Origin: KLAP211 sp964650085
Lineage (GTDB): Bacteria; Patescibacteriota; Dojkabacteria; J137
Assembly (NCBI GenBank): GCA_964650085.1
Contig: CAZYSE010000018.1
Coordinates: 1-17,510, forward strand
DNA: 17,510 nucleotides
Reading direction: 5' to 3'
This document shows positions 1 through 7,075 of the stretch, piece after piece. Both the position numbers and the translations under genes were made by a program. Position 1 is the first letter of the stretch, and the number at the start of each line of letters is the position of its first letter. The notes below the pieces were generated by a model. The model saw only the letters and a program-made list of their open reading frames with translations, ran no database searches and had not been told where the DNA came from.

Positions 1-1794
1 TTTGTTTAGAACCTCATCGTAATATTCTTGAGGATAATAGTACAAATATCCTGATCTGTTAAACCCATCTGATTCAATATTACTTGAGTCTACAGGCATA
101 ACAAACCTTACCCATGCTCTGTACGCAAATCTTAAAGTAGAATCATACTGTCCGTAGAATACCCCGTTGTATATTTGGGGCTGTTGCCACTTAACTTTTA
201 CTTCTCTGTAAACGCTTCCATCTGGAGTTATTCCAACATAGTGGTCGACAGTGTTTCGTACCCATCTGTTTAGTTTCAGTGCACAGTTTTGTGCTTCTGC
301 TAGACTAAAATAGTCCCCTTTTACATCTTTTGCATACCTACCACTCATTCCATAAGAGTCATAGTATGCCTGCATTTCGGGGTTTTTAGAAGCTAGACCA
401 AAGTCTCTAGATTGGAAGGCTTTAACAATAATATCTACAATCTTTGGAATATCAGAATAAGGTAAATCAAACAACTTTTCTTTGACTGCATCAGATACCT
501 GTCCAATAATATCTTTTCTTCCTTGTTGATAAGATTGGTACTTCTCTTCGTTGTCCGTTTCTGCCTTAATAAAAGAGAATAGTGTTTCTGCGTTTACTTC
601 TCCAAATCCTTCAACAAATAGAGGAGATACTAAGGATAATATATTCTGAGCAAAGTTAAAGTTAAGAATGAGCATATTATCGTACTCTGGGTAGTCGGAA
701 GGATAGTAATCTCTCGCAAGGTCATAGTAATCTTTAAATAGCATCAGACTTTCATATAAATCTGGATAGTGGTTGGAATCCTGAGCACGCGCTTCAGTTG
801 CTCCACACCCACTATTCATCAAGTATGCTTGTCCATATATATTATTATGAGGCATGGCCCGCCCTATTCCCCATAAATCAAGTTGTAGAATTGTTGTGTC
901 TTCAAGCTTTATTTCATCAGTAATCTCTCCGTTTCGCAAAGTGACGTCTCCAAAAGCAGTTAAGATTCCACCGGAAGATCTCATCTCGGCTTCGTTTTGC
1001 ATTACTACTAGAAAAGTAGAGTCTTCTTTAGACCCAAGCAGATCGGGTAAGTATTTAATAAAGTTAACTGTTTTGTTGGACAACTCAGGAAATTCTGCAC
1101 CTAAATTATTCACGGATTCCAATTTCCCAGAAATATCTACACCAGGTAGAGAAGGAACATAGTTCAAATCAATCTCGGCTATTTCGTCAAAAATTCCTAT
1201 TATTTGAGGCTCAATATCTCTATACAGTTCTAGGTATTGAGGAAACTCTTTCAAAATTAGTGAGATCGAACTTTCTTCTTCTTCAGCTGTACCTAGTGTT
1301 CCAAGAACAGAAGCTTCGTTTCTATCAGTAGAGAAGCCTGTGGCAACTAAAATGTTTTTAAGTTTTGGAATAGAGTACTCGATTAAGGTGTTAACTTTAT
1401 CTAATATTCGGCTACCAGTTTTAAAGTTCTCGTAATACCCTTTAGTTTGATCAATCGTTTTTAAAAATTCAAATTTCGATATTTCTGTATCTATCTTTGT
1501 TAATTCATCTTGAACGTTGGACAAATATGTATCAATGTTCGCAATATTTTTTACGCTAAGGTCTTGGATTAAAAGAGAGGCATTTTCTTGAATATTTTCT
1601 AAGTAGCCTAATACTTTAAACCCAGGCAAAACAGCAAATTGAACAAATACTAATCCCAAAGCTATTAAGATTATTCCAACCAAAAACGAAAGTACTCCAA
1701 TGGCTTTTCGGATTTTGGGCCAACGGTTTTTGTTATCTTTTGTTTTCAAAGACGTAGTATCCGCAGTTGGTTTTCCTAATCGTGTATTTTGCAT
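1..1794 (-). CDS. DUF4012 domain membrane protein, partial (3' end beyond window)
   Basis: A continuous reading frame of 598 codons starts at 1794 and is still open at the left edge, so the C-terminus is missing. Seen: a basic N-terminus, one transmembrane helix at about residues 31-55, a helical region at about 60-240, then FLVVMQNEAEMRSSGG at 261-276. That segment is the hallmark of DUF4012, whose usual form resembles LVLxQNNxELRxTGGFIG. The expected topology is a short cytoplasmic tail with the bulk outside the membrane. DUF4012 proteins are common in CPR bacteria and Actinobacteria, often near envelope polysaccharide genes, but their function is unknown. The ATG follows the trxB stop codon directly with no intervening base, so it should be co-transcribed with trxA-trxB and translated by coupling. 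Family assignment is firm; any role in redox or envelope biology is inference. Confidence 0.85.
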   Translation of the reverse strand, partial: MQNTRLGKPTADTTSLKTKDNKNRWPKIRKAIGVLSFLVGIILIALGLVFVQFAVLPGFKVLGYLENIQENASLLIQDLSVKNIANIDTYLSNVQDELTKIDTEISKFEFLKTIDQTKGYYENFKTGSRILDKVNTLIEYSIPKLKNILVATGFSTDRNEASVLGTLGTAEEEESSISLILKEFPQYLELYRDIEPQIIGIFDEIAEIDLNYVPSLPGVDISGKLESVNNLGAEFPELSNKTVNFIKYLPDLLGSKEDSTFLVVMQNEAEMRSSGGILTAFGDVTLRNGEITDEIKLEDTTILQLDLWGIGRAMPHNNIYGQAYLMNSGCGATEARAQDSNHYPDLYESLMLFKDYYDLARDYYPSDYPEYDNMLILNFNFAQNILSLVSPLFVEGFGEVNAETLFSFIKAETDNEEKYQSYQQGRKDIIGQVSDAVKEKLFDLPYSDIPKIVDIIVKAFQSRDFGLASKNPEMQAYYDSYGMSGRYAKDVKGDYFSLAEAQNCALKLNRWVRNTVDHYVGITPDGSVYREVKVKWQQPQIYNGVFYGQYDSTLRFAYRAWVRFVMPVDSSNIESDGFNRSGYLYYYPQEYYDEVLNK

Positions 1795-2715
1795 TTATAA
1801 ACTTTGTAACCAACGTTCTGCACTTATGGCAGCTTTGCAACCTGATCCAGCTGCCGTAACCGCCTGTCTGTAAATATGATCTTCAACATCACCTGCAACA
1901 AAAACTCCTTCTATTCCAGTGTATGTTCCTCGATCTGCAATTAAATATTTCTCTGGATTTAATTCTAACTGATCGTCTAAGAATGCAGTATTTGGTATGT
2001 GTCCAATTGCTAAGAATAATCCGTCAGTAATTAATTCACTTTCTTCATTTGTTGAATTGTTTGTTAATTTCAAACCTGTAACCTTAGTTGTTCCTAACAC
2101 TTCTTTAATTTCCGTATTTAAAATCACTTCAATTTTTTCATTAGCAAATAATCGTTCTTGCATAATTTTACTAGCTCTAAGTTCGTCTCTTCTATGAATT
2201 AAGTAAACTTTTGTCGCAAATCTTGTTAAAAAAGTTGCTTCTTCGACGGCAGAATCTCCACCTCCAACTACAACTACAATTTTGTTTCTAAAGAAAGCTC
2301 CGTCACATGTAGCACAAGACGAAACACCTTTTGCCCAGAATTCGCTTTCACCAGGTATATTTAGCATGCGAGGTGAAGCTCCAGTTGCAATAATTACGGA
2401 TTTTGCCTTAAACACCTTATCACCAACACGAATCTCTTTAATTTCCTGATTCAATGAAACCTTTGTTACGTCTTCATCAATTATCTCGGTACCAAAATGT
2501 TCAGCCTGTTTTCTCATATTTGCCATTAGTTCTGGACCATCGATTCCTTCCGGGAATCCAGGGTAGTTTTCTACAATAGTAGTAGTCATTAGTTGACCTC
2601 CCCAAACTGTACCTGCAATTACAAGGGGATTTAACCGAGCTCGAGCTGCATACAACGCAGCAGTAAGGCCAGCAGGGCCTGAGCCAATTATTATTGTTTC
2701 TTTTATATCGTCCAT
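1795..2715 (-). CDS. trxB: thioredoxin-disulfide reductase (TrxB)
   Basis: Cytosolic FAD flavoenzyme that passes electrons from NADPH to thioredoxin. Length 306 is normal for the low-molecular-weight type. Seen: FAD-binding GSGPAG at residues 11-16; redox-active CATC with C134 and C137 followed by DGAFF; the NADPH-binding GGGDSA at 151-156; HRRDELR at 174-180, the basic motif that prefers NADPH; and the C-terminal FAD-contacting AGDV with RQAVTAAGSG. All catalytic elements are intact, so it should be active. It lies 12 bp downstream of trxA, its natural substrate, and abuts the DUF4012 gene. No Shine-Dalgarno sequence is visible before the ATG. Confidence 0.97.
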   Translation of the reverse strand: MDDIKETIIIGSGPAGLTAALYAARARLNPLVIAGTVWGGQLMTTTIVENYPGFPEGIDGPELMANMRKQAEHFGTEIIDEDVTKVSLNQEIKEIRVGDKVFKAKSVIIATGASPRMLNIPGESEFWAKGVSSCATCDGAFFRNKIVVVVGGGDSAVEEATFLTRFATKVYLIHRRDELRASKIMQERLFANEKIEVILNTEIKEVLGTTKVTGLKLTNNSTNEESELITDGLFLAIGHIPNTAFLDDQLELNPEKYLIADRGTYTGIEGVFVAGDVEDHIYRQAVTAAGSGCKAAISAERWLQSL

Positions 2716-2727
2716 ATATTTAATACG

Positions 2728-3102
2728 CTATTCAGCAGAAGAAGTTACACCACCTTCTACATCGTCAGTTTCTAAAATAGCAGTTAATAGTTCAGTTAAT
2801 TCTTTTTGTGGGATAACTCCAGCATCTCTGAAAACCATTTCTCCATCTTTAAATATCATATAAGTTGGAATAGCCATGATTTCTAAGCTTTGCATTGTTT
2901 CTTGATTAGCATCTGCATCCATTTTAAAAAAAGATATCTTGTCATGCATTTCTTCTGCAACCGCATCTACAATAGGAGTGAAAGCAACGCATGGTTTGCA
3001 CCAAATTGCCCAAAAATCTATAAATACAGGTTTAGTCTTGGATGCTTCCACAATCATCTCTTGAAATGTTGCATCTGTAGCCTCTTTTACGTGTTCGCTC
3101 AT
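2728..3102 (-). CDS. trxA: thioredoxin (WCKPC active site)
   Basis: Small thiol-disulfide oxidoreductase, reduced by the TrxB encoded next to it. Seen: FIDFWAIWCKPC with redox cysteines C35 and C38, and the cis-proline loop AIPT at 77-80 followed by FKDGE. Length 124 is slightly above the usual ~105-110 because of a short N-terminal lead and an acidic, serine-rich C-terminal tail. No signal peptide or membrane helix, so it is cytosolic. The residue between the cysteines is Lys instead of the Gly of canonical WCGPC, which should shift redox potential or partner choice. It has its own promoter-like sequence just upstream and starts the trxA-trxB-DUF4012 unit. Confidence 0.95.
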   Translation of the reverse strand: MSEHVKEATDATFQEMIVEASKTKPVFIDFWAIWCKPCVAFTPIVDAVAEEMHDKISFFKMDADANQETMQSLEIMAIPTYMIFKDGEMVFRDAGVIPQKELTELLTAILETDDVEGGVTSSAE

Positions 3103-3115
3103 ATATTTTGTATAA

Positions 3116-3144
3116 AATTTAGAATACTTCCCATTTTACTCCAA
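3116..3144 (-). promoter_or_regulatory. predicted promoter of trxA-trxB-DUF4012
   Basis: On the minus strand TTGGAG (3144-3139) and TAAATT (3121-3116) are separated by 17 bp. The predicted start near 3109 leaves a leader of only about 7 nt before the trxA ATG at 3102. An alternative -10 (TATACA) lies a few bases closer to the gene. Prediction by eye from the sigma70 consensus. Confidence 0.5.
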
Positions 3145-3147
3145 CTA

Positions 3148-3182
3148 GTGCGAAATCTGAAATTCGAAATATGAAGATCGAA
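3148..3182 (+). repeat. degenerate 7-bp repeat array, unit NNNYGAA, 5 copies
   Basis: Five contiguous heptamers: gtgcgaa, atctgaa, attcgaa, atatgaa, gatcgaa. Every unit ends in GAA preceded by C or T. It forms one arm of the hairpin between trpS and trxA. Confidence 0.75.
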
Positions 3183-3247
3183 AAAGTGCATTCCTTTGAT
3201 CGTTAGAGTGCAAGGAATTCTTAGAAGCTTTTCTATCTTCAAATTTC
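3166..3247. repeat. long imperfect hairpin between trpS and trxA
   Basis: Arms 3166-3184 and 3229-3247 are inverted copies with 17 of 19 positions complementary. A second inner stem pairs attcctt (3190-3196) with aaggaat (3212-3218). The structure lies between the trpS stop and the trxA promoter, so it could end or insulate the trpS transcript or protect its 3' end. There is no clear U-tract after it on the minus strand, so it is not a textbook intrinsic terminator. Confidence 0.7.
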
Positions 3248-3265
3248 TTTTTTCGTGCTTCGTTT
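3231..3265 (-). repeat. degenerate 7-bp repeat array, inverted partner, 5 copies
   Basis: Read on the minus strand, GAA recurs exactly every 7 bp (plus-strand TTC at 3231, 3238, 3245, 3252, 3259). It is the same repeat type as 3148-3182 in opposite orientation, and its outer end touches the trpS stop codon (3267-3265). Confidence 0.7.
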
Positions 3266-4263
3266 CAGAAGTATTTGATTTTCATTACATCTTTAACTTT
3301 TTCCATCATTATTCTTGCTTCGTTCTGGGTTTTCTTTGTTCCTTCGATAACTATTTCTTTTACTCTTTCCATTGGAAATTGATTTCTCCTTTCTTGAATC
3401 GGTTCTAAAAAAGCATTAATCGCAATCGCCAGTTTATCTTTAACTTCTACGTCACCTACAGTTCCCTTTAAATACCTAGCTTTTAAATCATCAACTTCTG
3501 CAACATTCGTGTTAAAAAAATCATGGTAAATAAATACCGGATTTCCTTCAACTTTTCCAGGATCGTTAGCGTGAATTCTTGTAGGATCCGTGTACATTCG
3601 TTTTACTTTAGCTCTAACTTCTTCTGGCGTATCCACCAAGTTGATTGTATTTCCCTTGCTTTTGCTCATTTTCGAATCGCCATCTGTTCCCACCAAGTTT
3701 TTTTCTACACCAAAAAGCGGTTTTATTTCTTTCATCAAATTAGTTTTGTAAGTGCTGTTGAACCTTCTAGCTATAACGTTTGTGAGTTCTAGCATTGGTG
3801 CTTGGTCGGTTCCTACTGGAACAACATCAGTTCCTATGAATAGAATGTCTGCTGCTTGGCTTACAGGGTAACCTACAAACCCAAATGGAATCGAATCACC
3901 AAAATTCTTGTCTTTAATTTCTGTCTTAACAGTTGGATTTCTCAACACTTCATTATGTGAGACTAAATTCATAAAGAATACTGTCAGCTCTGCAATTTCG
4001 GGGATCATGGATTGAACAAAAATAGTTGCTACTTCTGGGTCGAGTCCACAGGCTATGTTATCTTGCGCTACTTGAAATACATTGTTTGCCACTTTTTCTG
4101 GATTATCATAATTATCTGTCAACGCTTGTACATCTGCTATCAAGTAGAAAAGGTCGAACTCGTTTTGTAGTAGAACTCTATTCTTTACTGATCCTACATA
4201 ATGTCCAATGTGGAGAGGTCCTGTTGGTCTGTCACCGGTTAAAATTCGTTTTTTACTATTCAT
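3265..4263 (-). CDS. trpS: tryptophan-tRNA ligase (TrpRS)
   Basis: Class Ic aminoacyl-tRNA synthetase that charges tRNA-Trp with tryptophan using ATP; cytosolic. Length 332 matches the family. Seen: GDRPTGPLHIGHYVGS near the N-terminus with the HIGH signature at residues 18-21; the Rossmann-fold core with AADILF and VPVGTDQ, which bind substrate and amino acid; and SKMSKSKGN, the KMSKS ATP-binding loop. The C-terminal helices for anticodon recognition are present. The GDRPTG form of the first motif is common in one of the two bacterial TrpRS subgroups. Stop is TGA. The gene is transcribed divergently from the 4477 gene, from a promoter that fits a leaderless message. Confidence 0.97.
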   Translation of the reverse strand: MNSKKRILTGDRPTGPLHIGHYVGSVKNRVLLQNEFDLFYLIADVQALTDNYDNPEKVANNVFQVAQDNIACGLDPEVATIFVQSMIPEIAELTVFFMNLVSHNEVLRNPTVKTEIKDKNFGDSIPFGFVGYPVSQAADILFIGTDVVPVGTDQAPMLELTNVIARRFNSTYKTNLMKEIKPLFGVEKNLVGTDGDSKMSKSKGNTINLVDTPEEVRAKVKRMYTDPTRIHANDPGKVEGNPVFIYHDFFNTNVAEVDDLKARYLKGTVGDVEVKDKLAIAINAFLEPIQERRNQFPMERVKEIVIEGTKKTQNEARIMMEKVKDVMKIKYF

Positions 4264-4269
4264 AAAGTA

Positions 4270-4278
4270 ATAATATCA
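4270..4278 (-). promoter_or_regulatory. extended -10 element for trpS, fits leaderless transcription
   Basis: TGATATTAT on the minus strand (TGn plus TATTAT at 4275-4270) is followed by six bases and then the ATG at 4263. With the usual spacing the start site falls on the A of the start codon. No convincing -35 is seen, which is tolerable for extended -10 promoters. Confidence 0.45.
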
Positions 4279-4426
4279 GTTATTGGTATAGTTGTATAAG
4301 TAATTATGGGTGTACAAAATTTGGTGGCTAGCACCAGGTTAATGAAGTGGCTGTGTTATTCAAGGCATAATTCATATTGTAATTTTATCAAAAAGACAAC
4401 CGATTTGTAAGCCCGCATTCACATCC

Positions 4427-4455
4427 TTCACAAGTGGCAAGGTACATGTTATAAA
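4427..4455 (+). promoter_or_regulatory. predicted promoter of the 4477 gene
   Basis: TTCACA (4427-4432), 17-bp spacer, TATAAA (4450-4455) with an upstream TG at 4447-4448 (extended -10). Predicted start near 4462, leader about 15 nt. The rest of the 213-bp trpS/4477 divergent gap shows no other feature I can support. Confidence 0.4.
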
Positions 4456-4476
4456 TCTCAGTTATGAATTTTAAAT

Positions 4477-4947
4477 ATGTACATTAAACAAGAATGGCAA
4501 GAAGCTATTGAACAGAGCAAAGAACCGATCCTAGAGTGGATTGAAGCTGTTTTGGATCACTGGACTACAAAGAAAAGAAATCTGCTTCGATATAGAAGAA
4601 GGCACAAGATGCTTAAAGGTTTATTGGATATTCCCGATGAAGAGAGAACTGTATATCCCTTTCTTCCAATTTTGTTTGATTTTCTTGAAGATCGTTATTC
4701 TTTTTCTTTTGACGATTCGACAGATCCCGAATCAGAACTAGTAGATAATCCAGCTTTTTTTGAAGTTGTTTGTATTGCAAGAGAGCTTCACTCATTGACT
4801 TATAAATTTGTAGTAGACAAANNNNNNNNNNAGCTGGAGGAGTTGTTACATCGAATGGCTGGCAATTTATCGGATGAAGACTTTGAAAACGAGCAAGATC
4901 TCTTAGACAGTGATTTAGCTTATCAAACATCCGAAGAGGAGCCTTAA
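4477..4947 (+). CDS. unrecognised acidic protein, interrupted by an assembly gap
   Basis: No family recognised. The frame codes for about 156 residues with ten Ns (4822-4831) inside, so true length and frame across the gap are uncertain. Before the gap: a helical N-terminus rich in Trp, Glu and Lys, a basic patch (LLRYRRRHK, about residues 37-45), then a hydrophobic/acidic segment (YPFLPILFDFLEDRY). After the gap: an acidic C-terminus ending SEEEP. Both halves read as plausible protein in the printed frame. No signal peptide or membrane helix, so probably cytosolic. It is convergent with the AlkD-type gene and the two stop codons share the sequence TTAA. An opposite-strand frame here is judged a shadow. 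Confidence 0.65.
   Translation: MYIKQEWQEAIEQSKEPILEWIEAVLDHWTTKKRNLLRYRRRHKMLKGLLDIPDEERTVYPFLPILFDFLEDRYSFSFDDSTDPESELVDNPAFFEVVCIARELHSLTYKFVVDKXXXXLEELLHRMAGNLSDEDFENEQDLLDSDLAYQTSEEEP
4822..4831. other. assembly gap (10 N)
   Basis: Ten consecutive Ns inside a coding region. A round number usually marks a scaffold join of unknown real length. Confidence 0.99.
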
Positions 4948-5654
4948 TCTTTTGCCATCCACTTTAACCTTTCTTCCTTATCCATGTGCTCGATTGTGTA
5001 TCGAAGCATCGTACGTGGCATGGTTTTATGATACTTCTTCAAAAATCCTCGAATTATTTCCATATCAATTTTCTTTCCGACTTCCCTAAGCATCCAGCCT
5101 GTGGCTTTGTGAATCAAATCATGTTTATCGTTCAATAAGATTTCAGAAATAGCTAATGTGTCTTTGGACTCACCTAAACCGATAAAATGAAAAGTAGAAA
5201 TTATTGAAATTCGTTTCTCCCACAAATCAGAAGATTTGGCTAATTTGTAAAGTATATCGCGAGGATTATCTGCTAAATATCCACCAACAATTTGATGAGC
5301 AGATAGATCTACTAAGTCCCAATTATTTATGAACTTCGTATTTTTTAAGTATAGATCGAAAATTTCCTTACGCGATTCGACTTCTTTAGCGCGTTCAAAC
5401 TTCATTACTAAAATTATTAAAGCCAATAGTCTTGCTTCATGATATTCATTATGGAGAATTTCTAGAGTTTCGTTCAATGTAATTTCACTGAACACTTTTT
5501 TTGCAATGGCTCGAACCTGGGGAACTGTGAGTCCAAGAAATTTGTCGCCTTCGCCGTATTCACCTTTTCCTGTTTTAAAGAACCATTCGTTTGTACGTTT
5601 CTTAGCTTCTGAAGATTGGGATTTTAGTTCTTTTATAAGCTCTGTCGCTTTCAT
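4944..5654 (-). CDS. AlkD-like DNA alkylation repair glycosylase
   Basis: Predicted HEAT-like-repeat DNA glycosylase that removes cationic alkylated bases such as N7-methylguanine or N3-methyladenine without flipping them out of the helix. Length 236 is typical for AlkD. Seen: FLGLTVPQVRAIAK near residues 39-52, a conserved opening motif; NNWDLVD at 110-116, with W112 and D116 corresponding to the aromatic and catalytic Asp of Bacillus cereus AlkD; WEKRI with R148; and KATGWMLREVGK with W187. The key residue set is complete, so activity is expected. It is a single gene divergent from the 5752 gene and convergent with the 4477 gene (stops overlap by 4 bp). Its promoter resembles that of trpS. 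Confidence 0.93.
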   Translation of the reverse strand: MKATELIKELKSQSSEAKKRTNEWFFKTGKGEYGEGDKFLGLTVPQVRAIAKKVFSEITLNETLEILHNEYHEARLLALIILVMKFERAKEVESRKEIFDLYLKNTKFINNWDLVDLSAHQIVGGYLADNPRDILYKLAKSSDLWEKRISIISTFHFIGLGESKDTLAISEILLNDKHDLIHKATGWMLREVGKKIDMEIIRGFLKKYHKTMPRTMLRYTIEHMDKEERLKWMAKD

Positions 5655-5660
5655 AAAATA

Positions 5661-5669
5661 AGTTTATCA
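5661..5669 (-). promoter_or_regulatory. extended -10 element for the AlkD-like gene
   Basis: Minus-strand TGATAAACT, six bases, then ATG at 5654: the same geometry as trpS and compatible with a leaderless message. An overlapping TATGAT five bases upstream is an alternative -10. Confidence 0.35.
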
Positions 5670-5725
5670 TATTCCCTTTGTTGCAGATTATTACACTCAC
5701 ACTAGGGAAAGTGAACTCTTTATTG

Positions 5726-5741
5726 TAGAATTGAGTATTTA
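5726..5741 (+). promoter_or_regulatory. possible -10 region of the 5752 gene
   Basis: TAGAAT (5726-5731) and TATTTA (5736-5741) are both candidates, and neither has a good -35. Either would give a leader under about 15 nt. Confidence 0.25.
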
Positions 5742-5751
5742 ACACACAAAT

Positions 5752-6666
5752 ATGGACAGAATTCCTAATCCGCAGAGTTTAGCCAGCAAGCTTGATGAAA
5801 TTAACAAAAGGCTAGAATTAGCAGGTTCAAAAGTAAAAGCTCTATTAGTTAGTCCAGATACAAAGCTTGAGACGAGGCCGTCTGGAAACAGAGTATTAAA
5901 GAGCACAGACGATGGTGATATAAACCTTGCAGGATTCGCTGATCTCCGCCTTCAACAACGTACGGAAGAAGACATGATATTAGCTCAAAAAGGAATTGAT
6001 TTAAATCTTCCACTGTCTGGAATTAGCGTTATCTTGGTAGATAGGAATACAGAAGAAACTCCAATTGGAGTTTTGAACTATATTGTTGCTTCACCTGAAT
6101 TTTTAAAAGTGAAGAAATTGGTCAAAAAAGCAGAAAAGGACGAAGTCGAAGGAATCGAAATAGTCAGTGCCGTTTCAGCACTAAATTTAAATCCAGAGCA
6201 ATTACCACATGTAGTTATCCCTGGGTGGCATTACTTTAGAGAACAATCGCGAAATCCCGAAACTTTTGATTTTGAATCGGCTAGAATTGCAGCAGAGATA
6301 GGTAAAGCCGTGCTCACAGAAATTAGCTCAAAGTTAGAATCTGAAGGTAAAAAATCTATTGTCGTATTTGAACAGGATGGGAAAGTTGCAGAATCAGATG
6401 TAACTGAAACAATATTTGACTTTGGGTCATTACCAGAAGGGACATTTGTGAGTAAAGATGATCCGAGACTAAACGTCCAGACGTCTACCGGCAGTTTAAA
6501 TTTAGTCGATGTTCTAGGCCAAGGTAGCAACGAGGCCAGACTAACAGGAAGAATGGCGAAGAGAGCGGGACAACAACTAACGGATTACGCACATCTGACT
6601 GACAATCAGTTTGGTCCTATAGCTGTTGGAGACCTCGAGCAACTGATTAACAGTTTAAGAGTTTAG
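5752..6666 (+). CDS. unrecognised 304-residue soluble protein
   Basis: I do not recognise a family. Seen: a helical N-terminus (residues 8-32), a charged loop, then an alternating strand/helix core including ISVILVDRN, PIGVLNYIVASPEF, the basic/acidic helix at about 121-134, VVIPGWHYF near 154-162, a helix with ARIAAEIGKAVLTEI, and a C-terminal part ending VGDLEQLINSLRV. It has no signal peptide, no membrane helix and no obvious catalytic signature. The mixed alpha/beta pattern would suit an enzyme or binding domain, but I will not name one. It is a single gene, divergent from the AlkD-like gene (97-bp gap) and followed by the 409-bp repeat region. Coding potential is clear from length and codon use. 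Confidence 0.8.
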   Translation: MDRIPNPQSLASKLDEINKRLELAGSKVKALLVSPDTKLETRPSGNRVLKSTDDGDINLAGFADLRLQQRTEEDMILAQKGIDLNLPLSGISVILVDRNTEETPIGVLNYIVASPEFLKVKKLVKKAEKDEVEGIEIVSAVSALNLNPEQLPHVVIPGWHYFREQSRNPETFDFESARIAAEIGKAVLTEISSKLESEGKKSIVVFEQDGKVAESDVTETIFDFGSLPEGTFVSKDDPRLNVQTSTGSLNLVDVLGQGSNEARLTGRMAKRAGQQLTDYAHLTDNQFGPIAVGDLEQLINSLRV

Positions 6667-6724
6667 TGTCTAAAACGGTGAATTTATAAGTAGTTCGCTG
6701 TATATGCTCCTGTTTTCCAGAAAT

Positions 6725-6757
6725 GCATATATCCCTCTCTTCGAGAGTGATATATGC
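6725..6757. repeat. 33-bp palindrome in repeat copy 1
   Basis: Arms gcatatatc and gatatatgc enclose ctctc and gagag around a TTC loop: 14 pairs with one mismatch. In copy 2 (6933-6959) six bases of the apex are absent and the left arm has one A-to-G change, which still allows a G-T/G-U pair. Confidence 0.8.
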
Positions 6758-6815
6758 TTAAGTTATCAAACACCAAAGCTACGGCACAGTTAAAGTCCAA
6801 TCTAACCAAAGTTTC

Positions 6816-6843
6816 TTGGAAATGCATGAATATTGCCTATAAT
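6816..6843 (+). promoter_or_regulatory. promoter in repeat copy 1
   Basis: TTGGAA (6816-6821), 16 bp, TATAAT (6838-6843). It would start RNA near 6850 that reads through repeat copy 2 into the DUF2085 gene, giving a ~225-nt leader, or a separate small RNA if terminated. Confidence 0.6.
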
Positions 6844-6911
6844 TTTTTTAATAGACAATATATATGCTCCCACTGTGAATAAATACTAGTTTTAGTGATT
6901 CTAAAGTATCG

Positions 6912-7067
6912 TATGCTCCTGTTTTCCAGAAATGCATGTATCCCTGAGAGTGATATATGCTCAAGTTATCAAACACCAAAGCTACGGCACAGTTAAAGTC
7001 CAATCTAACCAAAGTTTCTTGGAAATGCATGAATATTGCCTATAATTTTTTTAATAGACAATATATA
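6912..7067 (+). repeat. direct repeat, copy 2, immediately upstream of the DUF2085 gene
   Basis: Second copy, ending 8 bp before the ATG at 7076. The 105-bp 3' part is identical to copy 1, implying a recent duplication or homogenisation. The two copies are separated by 47 bp (6865-6911) with no feature I can name. Confidence 0.9.
7019..7046 (+). promoter_or_regulatory. promoter in repeat copy 2, driving the DUF2085-gatB operon
   Basis: TTGGAA (7019-7024), 16-bp spacer, TATAAT (7041-7046); predicted start near 7053 and a ~23-nt leader to the ATG at 7076. Among the best sigma70-type promoters in the window. Confidence 0.65.
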
Positions 7068-7075
7068 ATCACCTC

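Larger units (their letters stand above)
6703..6864 (+). repeat. direct repeat, copy 1, with promoter and palindrome
   Basis: The 409-bp gap 6667-7075 holds no credible gene but two direct repeats. This copy runs from tatgctcctg to caatatata. Bases 6760-6864 (105 bp) are identical to 6963-7067. The 5' part differs from copy 2 by a 6-bp insertion and a few substitutions. It contains a palindrome (6725-6757) and a promoter (6816-6843). Its last bases run into another tatgctcc (6863-6870), as if a further unit had begun there. Confidence 0.9.

Noticed and set aside
854..1162. 102-residue plus-strand frame opposite the DUF4012 gene
   Set aside because: Serine-rich antisense shadow of a clear DUF4012 coding frame, including its signature motif.
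4322..4336. Hairpin TGGTG-gctag-CACCA in the trpS/4477 gap as terminator or tRNA remnant
   Set aside because: Only five pairs, no T-run, and no tRNA arms around it.
4613..4930. Minus-strand frame across the N gap
   Set aside because: Runs through the same Ns, overlaps the better plus-strand gene with a promoter, and has low-complexity antisense character.
6848..7030. 60-residue minus-strand reading frame inside the repeat region
   Set aside because: It lies across repeat copy 2 and the spacer, over the promoter on the other strand, has no promoter of its own that I can see, and its start is within the repeated block.
6703..7067. Insertion sequence or MITE
   Set aside because: No transposase, no terminal inverted repeats at the ends of either copy, and no clear target-site duplication; a plain direct duplication explains it.
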